From contig NZ_CANMXL010000001.1 in the NCBI RefSeq assembly GCF_947501905.1, positions 62,001-126,000 on the forward strand: a stretch of DNA of 64,000 bases, written 5' to 3'. Origin of the DNA: an uncultured Winogradskyella sp. (GTDB lineage Bacteria; Bacteroidota; Bacteroidia; Flavobacteriales; Flavobacteriaceae). The notes under the pieces were generated by a model, which did no database searches, was not told the DNA's origin, and was given only the letters and a program-made list of their open reading frames with translations. This document shows, piece by piece, positions 55,942 to 64,000 of this stretch (position 1 is the stretch's first letter; each line of letters begins with the position of its first letter). The translations under genes were made by a program, and so were the position numbers.

Positions 55942-56000
55942 AGGTTTGATTGTAGAATTAAAAATAGCTTTTATTTATTTGAGATAAAAACTAGTGATAA

Positions 56001-56035
56001 AAAAATCCCGTTTACACTTAAGTAACGGGATTTTT
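56001..56035 (-). terminator. terminator of rpsU
   Basis: Perfect 12-bp stem (56001-56012 and 56024-56035) with T runs, about 20 bp after the rpsU stop. Confidence 0.82.
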
Positions 56036-56055
56036 AAACTCTTTAGTCTATTTTT

Positions 56056-56250
56056 TTAAATCTGTTCTGCGTCTTTTAAACCTTGAACATATTCTGCCTT
56101 TTGTATTTCTGCTCTACGAACAACTGAAGGTTTAGCATATTGCTTTCGCACTTGAAGCTCTCGTCTAGTTCCTGTTCTATTGAACTTTTGCTTGTAACGC
56201 TTTAATGCTCTTTCTATATTTTCTCCTGTGTTTACCTGGATTTTTAACAT
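56056..56250 (-). CDS. rpsU: 30S ribosomal protein S21
   Basis: 64 residues with IERALKRYKQKFNRTGTRRELQVRKQY. It has its own terminator. GGAGG lies about 7 bp before the start, a strong Shine-Dalgarno that is rare among the other genes of this window. Confidence 0.93.
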   Translation of the reverse strand: MLKIQVNTGENIERALKRYKQKFNRTGTRRELQVRKQYAKPSVVRRAEIQKAEYVQGLKDAEQI

Positions 56251-56336
56251 AGGTCTTAACCTCCTCTCTTTTAAATTTTGAGGCGCAAATATAGAAACTA
56301 ATTCTACTTTATAAAAGTGAATATGTGATTTTTGAA

Positions 56337-57767
56337 TTAGTCTTTAAATAAGGAGGCACGCTGTGATAAGTCATCAATCATCTCCTCATCTTCTTCACTT
56401 TCTAAAAGAACATTATAATTTTTCCAAAACTCTTTATTGTAAGGTTTTGATAAAAAGATGTCCATATCCCATGGTTTACTATTTAATTCTGACTTAACAA
56501 TATCTCTTTCTAAAATGATTTCAGAAAATAATATTTCTTGTACTGTAGAATAATAACGCTCTTCTCTATTATATCTATCAATCTCTTTTTGTGATACTTT
56601 TCTATTAGTTTTTAAACCAACATTTACAAGTTTAGGTGTTTCGTAATAAATGTAATTAGGATACATCTTATCATTATACTCTATATAATTGATAATTAGT
56701 TTATGATTGGTTTGGGTACCAAATAATCTTTTACTTCTACTTTTTTGAGCATTTGATGCAGCGACTAACTCATACTCTACTTTTTTAATAGCGTAATTAT
56801 CATAGTAAATATATAACCATCCTTGGGCTTTGTAACCATCATTGTATATACCTTTAGTATTAAGGTTTACAAAATTGGTACTTTCGTCTATTTTGATTTT
56901 ATAAATCTTTCTACCATCATCTACTAATATAGTGTCTAATGCAAACTGATGTGTGTCTAATATATCTTCTCCGAAAAGCGCTTTTTTATCTTGAGCATTT
57001 CGAAATAAATTAAGTTTACCTTGAAATAAGTTCTGTAAGCCGTTTACTCGAGTGTCATTCCATTTAATAGATTTCACCAACTGTTGTTTAGACACATCTT
57101 CTCTTCTTATATCTTGAGCTCTTAACTTATTTCGCTTAGCATTTCTATTTCTATATGAGACATAAGAGAATATACTATCTACATCTCTTAAATCGTAACT
57201 CTTACGCATCTCATCTACATTAATCTTAAGATGTTCTTTACTTTTTGCTCCATAACCAGAGTCGTAAACGGTAATCGCACTTTCTATAAGCCACTTAAAC
57301 TCTAGTTTATTTCGCTCTTTATGGCGTAAAAATCCTTTTTGTAAATATGCAGAATCTGGTAAATTTTCGGACAGTTCTTCAAGAGCTTTAAGCACAATAT
57401 CATTCCCAGTTGTTGGCCTTGGGTCTGCAACAATTACAATCTCATCTAGCGATGCTACATCTTCCTCTAGATATATATCTTGCGAACCGCCAAACTCTTC
57501 AACAGGAATTTTAAAACTCTTAAATCCTATTGAAGAAATGATAAGTGTATCTTTTTTATTTACGACTGGGACTAATAAAACAAAACGTCCATCAGTATTA
57601 CTAATAGTTCCGATAGTCGTATTCTTTACATAAATACTAGCGTTTTCTACAGGTGATAAATATGTAGAATCTATAACCTTTCCTTTGACTTCAACTTGAG
57701 AAAAACTCAATAAGGTTGAAAAGCAAACTATAATTGTTAATAGTAGATTAATGCGATTAGTGGACAT
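56337..57767 (-). CDS. secreted protein with CarboxypepD_reg-like domain
   Basis: 476 residues with a signal peptide (1-23). The CarboxypepD_reg-like sandwich spans about 25-110 (VEVKGKVIDSTYLSPVENASIYV ... DTLIISSIGFKSFKI), followed by LDEIVIVA and a domain of about 360 residues of unknown function seen in similar Flavobacteria proteins. No TonB barrel follows. It has the same 13-bp palindrome in its upstream region as the gene at 20368. Confidence 0.72.
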   Translation of the reverse strand: MSTNRINLLLTIIVCFSTLLSFSQVEVKGKVIDSTYLSPVENASIYVKNTTIGTISNTDGRFVLLVPVVNKKDTLIISSIGFKSFKIPVEEFGGSQDIYLEEDVASLDEIVIVADPRPTTGNDIVLKALEELSENLPDSAYLQKGFLRHKERNKLEFKWLIESAITVYDSGYGAKSKEHLKINVDEMRKSYDLRDVDSIFSYVSYRNRNAKRNKLRAQDIRREDVSKQQLVKSIKWNDTRVNGLQNLFQGKLNLFRNAQDKKALFGEDILDTHQFALDTILVDDGRKIYKIKIDESTNFVNLNTKGIYNDGYKAQGWLYIYYDNYAIKKVEYELVAASNAQKSRSKRLFGTQTNHKLIINYIEYNDKMYPNYIYYETPKLVNVGLKTNRKVSQKEIDRYNREERYYSTVQEILFSEIILERDIVKSELNSKPWDMDIFLSKPYNKEFWKNYNVLLESEEDEEMIDDLSQRASLFKD

Positions 57768-57821
57768 TGTAAGTTGATTATTTTGTTTGGTTAACGTAAA
57801 GGCAAATACCGTTCCGTTTTA

Positions 57822-57834
57822 CTCGATAATCGAG
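57822..57834 (-). promoter_or_regulatory. 13-bp palindrome, possible operator
   Basis: CTCGATTATCGAG on the minus strand, 54 bp before the ATG of a CarboxypepD_reg-like gene. It is identical to the palindrome at 20334. Confidence 0.4.
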
Positions 57835-57906
57835 ATTTAGTTATTAAAAACTCATACTTATTTGTCTTGAGTTATCTAATAGAACTCCAAAACTAATCAA
57901 TTTATT

Positions 57907-57954
57907 TTATGTCGCAGGTTTGTAATCTTTGTTATCGATAACCATTTTAGCAAA
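57907..57954 (-). pseudogene. duplicated 3' end of acyl-CoA dehydrogenase gene
   Basis: Minus-strand codons for A-K-M-V-I-D-N-K-D-Y-K-P-A-T and a stop repeat exactly the last 14 residues of the adjacent acyl-CoA dehydrogenase, but with synonymous base changes. Upstream the frame closes after a few codons, and a piece similar to the E-I-I codons follows after about 27 bp of inserted hairpin-like sequence. It looks like the remnant of a second, paralogous copy. Confidence 0.7.
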
Positions 57955-57994
57955 ATTGTTTTACAATTTTAGCTAAAATAATAATCTCAAAAAT

Positions 57995-59161
57995 TTATGT
58001 AGCAGGCTTGTAGTCTTTATTATCGATAACCATTTTAGCGATAATCTCGCGAAGTATTTCACTAGTTCCTCCACCTATTGGACCTAAGCGACTATCTCTT
58101 GCCATGCGCGCTAAAGGGTATTCTTCCATGTAGCCATAGCCTCCTAAAAACTGAAGACATTGATAGATAACATCATCTGCCATTTTAGTAGACTGCAATT
58201 TAGACATGGTGGCTTCTTTTACGACATAATCACCCATATCTAGTCTTTTAGCGACATAGTAATTAAACTGCTTACAGATTTCCATTTGTGTTTCACAATC
58301 TGCATAGGTGTGTCTTAGAGCTTGAAACTTATCAATTGTTGTCCCAAAAGCAGTACGCTCCGACATATATTGTTTTGCATATTCTAATGCATACTCAGCT
58401 CGAGCATGAGCATTAACTGCCATAATTAAACGTTCTAAAGAAAAATGCTGCATTATATAAGGAAAACCTTGATTTTCTTCTCCCATCAAGTTTTCTGCTG
58501 GAATGACCACGTTATCAAACGCTATCTCACCTGTGTCCGAAGCCCTCCATCCTAACTTATCAAGTTTAGTTGCAGAAACACCTTCAGTTTCTCTATCTAT
58601 AACAAATATGCTAATGCCTTTATTACCAAGCCCAGGATTAGTTTTTGCGGCCACAACTAAATAGTCACTGTAAACACCATTAGTAATAAAAGTTTTAGAG
58701 CCATTGATTACATATGTATCACCTTTCTTAACTGCTGTGGTTCTCATACCTGCAACATCACTGCCTCCAAAAGGCTCAGTGATACACAAGCAACCAATAC
58801 TGTCTCCAGAAATACTAGGTGCTAAATATTTTTCCTTAATTCTATGATCACCTTCCTTATTAAGGTGTGTCATTGCTAAATAAGCATGTGCCCATATAGC
58901 CGCTGAAAATCCACCAGAATTTATTCGTTGTAATTCTTCTAATAGAATTACTGTATAAAAAAGGTCTAAATCCAATCCACCATATGCCTCAGGGTATGCC
59001 AGTCCAAAATATCCCATATCTCCAAATTTCTTCCAGATGAAACGCTCTATATGACCAGTTTCTTCCCATTTTTCAATATGCGGAACTACTTCTTTTTGCA
59101 AAAACTCTCGTAAACTTTCACGAAATAATTCGTGCTCTTCAGTGAAGTATAATTTTGACAT
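57995..59161 (-). CDS. acyl-CoA dehydrogenase
   Basis: 388 residues. The N-terminal helical domain, the FAD-contact ITEPFGGSDVAGMRTTA, and the C-terminal QFLGGYGYMEEYPLARMARDSRLGPIGGGTSEI segments are typical. It oxidises acyl-CoA to enoyl-CoA with electron-transfer flavoprotein; the chain-length preference is open. A TATATTTG -7-like box lies at 59186-59193, inside the end of the HhH gene. A duplicate of its last codons lies downstream. Confidence 0.9.
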   Translation of the reverse strand: MSKLYFTEEHELFRESLREFLQKEVVPHIEKWEETGHIERFIWKKFGDMGYFGLAYPEAYGGLDLDLFYTVILLEELQRINSGGFSAAIWAHAYLAMTHLNKEGDHRIKEKYLAPSISGDSIGCLCITEPFGGSDVAGMRTTAVKKGDTYVINGSKTFITNGVYSDYLVVAAKTNPGLGNKGISIFVIDRETEGVSATKLDKLGWRASDTGEIAFDNVVIPAENLMGEENQGFPYIMQHFSLERLIMAVNAHARAEYALEYAKQYMSERTAFGTTIDKFQALRHTYADCETQMEICKQFNYYVAKRLDMGDYVVKEATMSKLQSTKMADDVIYQCLQFLGGYGYMEEYPLARMARDSRLGPIGGGTSEILREIIAKMVIDNKDYKPAT

Positions 59162-59176
59162 TTTTTAGCAATTTTA

Positions 59177-60046
59177 TTACAGATACAAATATAACTTAAT
59201 AATCTGTAATTTTTTGAGTGGAAAACCATCAACTTTTGTTAAATCCTCAATATTCTGAAAACCTTCACGTAGTGTCCTTTCCTCGATTATGCTATTAGCA
59301 ATCTCATAATCTATATGAGGAATTGTAACTAACTGATCTCTTGTAGCCTCGTTAAGATTATACCTATCAATATGTCGCGGTGTCTTTACAACAAAGTCTT
59401 CGACAATGCGCTCAATAACTTCTGGAGATAAGCCCCAAACTTCTGGTAACTCTACTTCAGACACAAAACCGCCATACTTATTTCTGTAATTTATTATACG
59501 CTCTGAGAGCTTCTCTCCAACACCATATACTTTTTGAAGCTGACTCGCAGTGGCCGTGTTTAAATCTTGCTTTTGAGCATTAGTTTTTGGTTTACTAGAA
59601 CTCGAATAAGAGTTATTATAAGCTCTAGGTTTTGGATTAGTGACCCAGTCAGGGAATTTAAAATACGGAGAAATTTTAGTTAATAATGAGTCTGAAACCT
59701 TAGTGACATTCTGAAAATCCTTAGCAGAGTTTACCCATTTGTTCTGTTTTCTAAATTGATGTAATCTATCAATTTCCTGATTAGACATGCCAAGTGTGTA
59801 ACCTTTATAATCAGTTATATAATTGGGATTAAACGGATATATCTTTGGTGTTTTATTTTGAAGCGCAATCTTTCTAAGAGAATCTACTTCTGCTCTATAT
59901 AGTTTTAACTCATCCTTGCTTGGCTGACTAATTTCATCAGAAGAAAAATCAACAAAAAAGTATAGGCATTGCACGATGACAATTAGTAGCACTAATAAAA
60001 AAATCCCACTCCGTTTTTGCTTAGAAAACTTGAAGTGGGATTTCAT
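59177..60046 (-). CDS. membrane-anchored helix-hairpin-helix protein (ComEA-like)
   Basis: 289 residues. One N-terminal membrane helix (about 14-32) precedes a linker and three HhH-type segments (LNTATASQLQKVYGVGEKLSERI, LPEVWGLSPEVIERI, LNEATRDQLVTIPHID...). It should bind DNA non-specifically outside the membrane, as ComEA does in uptake, but no com genes are near. Confidence 0.82.
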   Translation of the reverse strand: MKSHFKFSKQKRSGIFLLVLLIVIVQCLYFFVDFSSDEISQPSKDELKLYRAEVDSLRKIALQNKTPKIYPFNPNYITDYKGYTLGMSNQEIDRLHQFRKQNKWVNSAKDFQNVTKVSDSLLTKISPYFKFPDWVTNPKPRAYNNSYSSSSKPKTNAQKQDLNTATASQLQKVYGVGEKLSERIINYRNKYGGFVSEVELPEVWGLSPEVIERIVEDFVVKTPRHIDRYNLNEATRDQLVTIPHIDYEIANSIIEERTLREGFQNIEDLTKVDGFPLKKLQIIKLYLYL

Positions 60047-60062
60047 AATAATTTTTATATAA

Positions 60063-61682
60063 CTAAGCTGATCTCTTTGCTTTTATAGCATCTAAATATC
60101 TAGTTAATTGCTTTCTTACTATTGGGAATAAGAAGAATAAACCAACCATATTTGGGAATATCATTGCAAAAATCATGGCATCAGAGAATTTCCAGATAGA
60201 CCCCATACTTGCAGCTGCGCCAATAACAACAAACAGTAAGAATAATACCTTGTAGACCATATCAGCAGTCTTTCCTCGTCCGAATAAGAACTTCCATGAT
60301 TGTAATCCGTAGTATGACCAAGATATCATAGTAGATACGGCAAATAATACGACAGCTACTGTTAAGAATATATTAGAATAAGGAATATACTGTGCGAAAG
60401 CTTTTGATGTTATACCAGCGCCTTCATATCCAACACCATCAATAAACACAACACCAGAACCATCACCACCATATTCGAAGAAACCTCCAAAATTAAATAT
60501 CACAATTACTAAAGCTGTCATTGTACAAATCAAAACCGTATCAATAAATGGCTCTAATAATGCTACTAATCCTTCAGAAGCAGAATATTTTGTTTTAACT
60601 GCAGAGTGTGCAATAGATGCAGAACCTGCTCCAGCTTCATTTGAAAACGCTGCTCTTTGGAAACCTACTAATAAAACACCTATCAATCCACCAACACCAA
60701 ATGCCGTTGGGTTAAAAGCTTCTCTTACAATAAGACCTACAGCATCATCAATTAAACTAAAGTTACTAAATATAATATATAGACATGCTGCAACATACAT
60801 TACTGCCATAAACGGCACAACTTTCTCTGTTACCTGAGCAATACGTTTAATACCTCCAATGATGATAATACCTACTAAAATAGCTAGCACAACACCAACG
60901 ATTGCACCTGCAGCAGTACTTTCCCAGTTGAATAATTCTTTTATTACTATAGTAGCTTGATTTGATTGAGCAGCATTACCACCACCAAATGAACCACCTA
61001 TACAGAATACAGCAAAAATTGCCGCAGCGACTTTACCTAATGTTTTAAATCCTTTAGATTTTAAACCTTTACTTATGTAATACATAGGGCCACCATAAAC
61101 TACGCCATCTTCTCCAACATCTCTAAACTGAACACCTAATGTACACTCCACAAATTTTGTTGACATTCCTAAAAGACCACATACAATCATCCAGAACGTA
61201 GCACCAGGGCCACCTAAGGCAATTGCAAGTGCAACACCAGCAATATTTCCATTACCAACTGTACCTGAGACGGCAGTTGCGAGTGCTTGAAAATGACTTA
61301 CTTCCCCTTCTTCACTTTCATCTCTAATAGTTTCTATGGCATCTCCTCCAGGCGTAGAATCACCATAAGCAGGTTCTACAATTGCATGATCTACATCATC
61401 ATACTTACCTCTAACAACATTAATTGCCTTCCCAAAAAAGCGAATATTAGGAAACTTAAAATACAGTGTGAAAAATAACGCACTACCAACTAACAAAACA
61501 AGAACAAAAGGTATTTCCATAGTTTCAGATTTGTAAACTGGAAAGAAAATTGCATCAAAGAAAGCGTCAGCTACTGGCTGGAATGCTTCATCAATCTTTT
61601 GATCAAGCCCCTTTTCTGTTTCTTGAGCAAAATTTAATAAGGGTAATAAAAGTGCTAAAATAGATAGAAGAGATTTCTTCAT
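60063..61682 (-). CDS. alanine or glycine:cation symporter (AGCS family)
   Basis: 539 residues with a signal-like first helix and about 11 membrane helices. The AGCS signature SNEAGAGSASIAHSAV is at about 343-358, and TALATAVSGTVGNGNIAG and GGPGATFWM are also family motifs. It imports alanine or glycine with Na+. An extra acidic segment (about 90-125) lies between the first helices. Confidence 0.9.
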   Translation of the reverse strand: MKKSLLSILALLLPLLNFAQETEKGLDQKIDEAFQPVADAFFDAIFFPVYKSETMEIPFVLVLLVGSALFFTLYFKFPNIRFFGKAINVVRGKYDDVDHAIVEPAYGDSTPGGDAIETIRDESEEGEVSHFQALATAVSGTVGNGNIAGVALAIALGGPGATFWMIVCGLLGMSTKFVECTLGVQFRDVGEDGVVYGGPMYYISKGLKSKGFKTLGKVAAAIFAVFCIGGSFGGGNAAQSNQATIVIKELFNWESTAAGAIVGVVLAILVGIIIIGGIKRIAQVTEKVVPFMAVMYVAACLYIIFSNFSLIDDAVGLIVREAFNPTAFGVGGLIGVLLVGFQRAAFSNEAGAGSASIAHSAVKTKYSASEGLVALLEPFIDTVLICTMTALVIVIFNFGGFFEYGGDGSGVVFIDGVGYEGAGITSKAFAQYIPYSNIFLTVAVVLFAVSTMISWSYYGLQSWKFLFGRGKTADMVYKVLFLLFVVIGAAASMGSIWKFSDAMIFAMIFPNMVGLFFLFPIVRKQLTRYLDAIKAKRSA

Positions 61683-61777
61683 AAGTAAAGTATTAGTTAG
61701 TTTTTTTTAAAGTAGCCGACAAGATGCTAAAAAAAATTGAGTTTTTAAAGCTTAGAGCGTTAAAATGGCTACAAAAT

Positions 61778-62800
61778 CTAGACGATATTATATTCTGAAT
61801 TTAACTTTTGAATTTGTTCTGGACGACCCAAAACTATAATTTTAGAACCAGGTATGAGTCTTGTATCAGCCTCTGGATTAACCAAGTACTCACCTTTCTC
61901 GTCCTTAAATCCTATAACATTACATCCTGTTTTACGTCGTAAATCTAGCTCTCTAATAGTTTTTATAGTACTTACATCGTATAACTGCTCTACTTTTACT
62001 TCCTCAACATTAATGTTACGTTCCCCAACAATACCTAAATTATCTATAAACTCTACCAAATCAGGTATTACAACTAAAGAAGCCATGTGATCGCCTCCAA
62101 TTCTGTCTGGAAGAATTACATTATTCGCGCCTGCGAGCTTTAGTTTGTTATAAGACGTTTCCTGAGAAGCACGACTTATAATACTCATTTTTTTATTTAT
62201 CTGTCTTGCTGATAATACTACAAATAAATTATCCGCATCACTAGGTAATGCAGATATTAAAGTATCAGCCTTTTCTATTCCTGCTAGATAAAGCGTTTCA
62301 TCTTCATTAGCATTACCATAAACAAAAGGCAAATTTTCTTCCTGAAATCTTTCTATAATTTCTTTATCTCGCTCAATAATTACAAAAGGCTTATTGTAAG
62401 CCAATAGTTTTTTTGCGGCTTGTTTCCCGTTTCGTCCATAACCACATATTATAATATGGTTAGACATATTATCAATCCTCTTCTGCATCTTACGTTGTTT
62501 TATATTTTCAAAATTATTTTTACTTAAAATGTATTCGGTAATTATAGAAATGGCATAACCAACAATAACGACACTTGTTAGAATTAAAAAAATAGTAAAC
62601 ACCTTAGATGGTGTATCTAATGGATTGACCTCTGCAAAACCAACTGTAGTTATCGTAATCACTGTCATATAAACAGCATCTACTAAAGAATACCCTGAAA
62701 TAAATTTATAACCCAGAACACCAATAAACGTTAGAATCACTAACATGATTAATGCTGTGTAAATTTTGGATTTAAATAATTTTAATAACGGATTTCCCAT
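61778..62800 (-). CDS. K+ channel with TrkA-N/RCK domain
   Basis: 340 residues. Two membrane helices frame a pore loop with TTVGFA (51-56), where K+ channels usually end the filter in Gly (TVGYG or TVGFG). The TrkA-N domain begins at IICGYGRNGKQAAKKL (about 113) and a TrkA-C domain ends the chain. It probably forms a ligand-gated K+ channel. Confidence 0.85.
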   Translation of the reverse strand: MGNPLLKLFKSKIYTALIMLVILTFIGVLGYKFISGYSLVDAVYMTVITITTVGFAEVNPLDTPSKVFTIFLILTSVVIVGYAISIITEYILSKNNFENIKQRKMQKRIDNMSNHIIICGYGRNGKQAAKKLLAYNKPFVIIERDKEIIERFQEENLPFVYGNANEDETLYLAGIEKADTLISALPSDADNLFVVLSARQINKKMSIISRASQETSYNKLKLAGANNVILPDRIGGDHMASLVVIPDLVEFIDNLGIVGERNINVEEVKVEQLYDVSTIKTIRELDLRRKTGCNVIGFKDEKGEYLVNPEADTRLIPGSKIIVLGRPEQIQKLNSEYNIV

Positions 62801-62803
62801 AGA

Positions 62804-63031
62804 TTACAAATCAAAAACTGAACTTCTTTTGGTGTAAATAATATCCTTTATACGCATCCAAAATGCTAGAAATAGATATACTGCAAAACCAAAACCTACT
62901 GTAACAAAAGTTAAATACATAAATGATGTACGCACCACTTTTGCACGAATACCCAAACGGTCAGCTATTCGTTGACAAACGTAATAACCTCGCTTTTGAA
63001 AATAAAGAAGTAGTTTATAGAAAAAATTCAT
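62804..63031 (-). CDS. PspC-like small membrane protein
   Basis: 75 residues: RGYYVCQRIADRLGIRAKVVRTSFMYLTFVTVGFGFAVYLFLAFWM fits the PspC family, with one or two membrane helices. It may act in envelope stress. It lies 3 bp above the K+ channel gene. Confidence 0.72.
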   Translation of the reverse strand: MNFFYKLLLYFQKRGYYVCQRIADRLGIRAKVVRTSFMYLTFVTVGFGFAVYLFLAFWMRIKDIIYTKRSSVFDL

Positions 63032-63039
63032 ATTGCAAG

Positions 63040-64000
63040 TTATTCATTTTTTGAGATTAAATAACTACCAATTGCACATTGCAAGCATTTATTTTTATCG
63101 CAATATTCCGTTTTAAGCTGAATTAAAGCTTGAGATGTTAATCCTGACTTATCAAGTGGCTTTATACTCAGAAATTTTTCTGTTATACTATTTGATTCTA
63201 AACCTAAAGATTTTACTAAAGCGAATATTGAATCTTCTATTGCCTTATCTCTAGCTTTTGCATAGCTAAATTTTAAAGGTAAAATGGTATTAATTATCAA
63301 TAAGTCTATAAAAGATTTTGATAACTTCTTTTTCGTCAATTTAGATATTTTATCGAACGTATAATGCGTCTTCCAAAACTCTGAAGCTTCAACTTTAAAC
63401 AATTTATAGAATTCCTCTTTGGTATTTAACTCAATAATATCTGAAAACAAACTTGGTTTGCTGTGGTATAAGACTGCTAATTGAGATAATCGTAATGTTG
63501 GAAAGTTAGGCGGTCTTAACCTAAAAAACTGCAAAGGTATTACACCTTGATTATTAAGCTGAAACTTTTGCTTTAAAAATTGATACCTTATATGAAGGTC
63601 TTTGAAATAGACATCTTGAACATCATTGTCAAGTAAACCTGCTTGCCCAAAGAATAAGGCTTCTAAATCTGACAGCTCATGCCTAATTTTTCTAATGACT
63701 GAAAAGTCGAAAGAATTGGCTAAACTCAGAAAAGGCTCACCATTGACTTTTAGTCCAAAATTTTTGGCTAACATTTTAAAAAGAACAGCTTCCCAATCGT
63801 TATTTGATGCTGAAAGGAGTGTTTCTATATCTTTAGATTTACGTTCTAAACGCTCAATATAAAGGCGTTCTAACCAATTATTCATTAAAAACTCATCTGT
63901 ATCCGGAAAGTCCGTTTCGCAATTAATCCAAGATTTTGATTGTAAGAGCCTATTGTAGCTATTAAGCAATGTATTATCTACAATACCCTTAAGTTCCAAG
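63040..64000 (-). CDS. DUF2851 protein, 5' end outside window
   Basis: About 320 C-terminal residues are present; the frame is open to the window edge, so the gene starts beyond it. The family features CETDFPDTDEFLMNNWLERLYIERLERKS and the C-terminal YCDKNKCLQCAIG point to DUF2851, a protein of about 430 residues and unknown function. The TTG near the edge is not taken as the start. Confidence 0.78.
   Translation of the reverse strand, partial: LELKGIVDNTLLNSYNRLLQSKSWINCETDFPDTDEFLMNNWLERLYIERLERKSKDIETLLSASNNDWEAVLFKMLAKNFGLKVNGEPFLSLANSFDFSVIRKIRHELSDLEALFFGQAGLLDNDVQDVYFKDLHIRYQFLKQKFQLNNQGVIPLQFFRLRPPNFPTLRLSQLAVLYHSKPSLFSDIIELNTKEEFYKLFKVEASEFWKTHYTFDKISKLTKKKLSKSFIDLLIINTILPLKFSYAKARDKAIEDSIFALVKSLGLESNSITEKFLSIKPLDKSGLTSQALIQLKTEYCDKNKCLQCAIGSYLISKNE

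Noticed and set aside
63900..64000. TTG near the right edge as start of the DUF2851 gene
   Set aside because: The frame stays open to the window edge and about 100 family residues are missing, so the real start is outside.

Overview
This 64 kb window comes from a low-GC member of the Bacteroidota, most likely a marine Flavobacteriaceae. The grounds are a PorP/SprF-type type IX secretion protein, a DUF3467 gene just downstream of rpoC, promoters of the TTTG-N19/21-TAnnTTTG type in place of -35/-10 boxes, secreted proteins with CarboxypepD_reg-like domains, and a DnaJ with a reduced zinc finger. The genus cannot be fixed from the sequence. The window is mostly ordinary chromosome with one small accessory insertion. 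No rRNA, CRISPR array or insertion sequence was seen.

Layout. (1) 1-1.0 kb: the 3' part of lysA. (2) 1.0-9.1 kb: a tightly packed minus-strand run (ABC ATPase, ABC permease, MscS channel, DUF6268-like protein, sigma-54 type response regulator without a DNA-binding domain, PPK2 kinase, M28 peptidase, DinB-like protein). (3) 9.3-11.0 kb: grpE-dnaJ. (4) 11.2-20.2 kb: a regulatory stretch with three ECF sigma/anti-sigma modules, a fasciclin-domain protein, a DEAD-box helicase, and two divergent ECF-type promoters that mirror each other. (5) 20.4-30.6 kb: accessory and envelope genes, including an AlkB-like oxygenase, a VanX-like dipeptidase, an SPFH-centred five-gene operon and a DUF819 permease with an extra secreted domain. 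(6) 30.66-31.62 kb: a single ORF framed by sites that look like integron attC ends, next to a tRNA-Thr gene. (7) 31.8-35.0 kb: manA, queD, idi and PorP/SprF on the minus strand. (8) 35.6-38.7 kb: a four-gene unit with a coiled-coil protein, a coiled-coil/sensor-domain protein, a Ras-like small GTPase and a soluble hybrid histidine kinase, followed by prfC. This is the best candidate for a little-described system. (9) 41.2-55.9 kb: the core information block on the minus strand, read xerC - hpf - tRNA-Thr(TGT) - tRNA-Tyr - tRNA-Gly - tRNA-Thr(GGT) - tuf - tRNA-Trp - secE - nusG - rplK - rplA - rplJ - rplL - rpoB - rpoC, then DUF3467. (10) 56-64 kb: rpsU, a CarboxypepD_reg protein, an acyl-CoA dehydrogenase with a duplicated gene end downstream, an HhH protein, an alanine:cation symporter, a K+ channel/RCK protein, a PspC-like protein and the C-terminal part of a DUF2851 protein.

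How the parts work together. The information block makes the transcription and translation core in one place and keeps the tRNA-tuf-secE-nusG-ribosomal protein-rpoBC order known from E. coli. The ECF modules probably link envelope state to small sets of secreted or membrane proteins. One of them carries promoter copies for itself and for a DUF6249-like membrane protein. The GTPase unit looks like a switch: GTPase, a possible regulator or effector with a roadblock/longin-like domain, and a histidine kinase as input or output. All function calls rest on reading protein motifs by eye; no database search was run.
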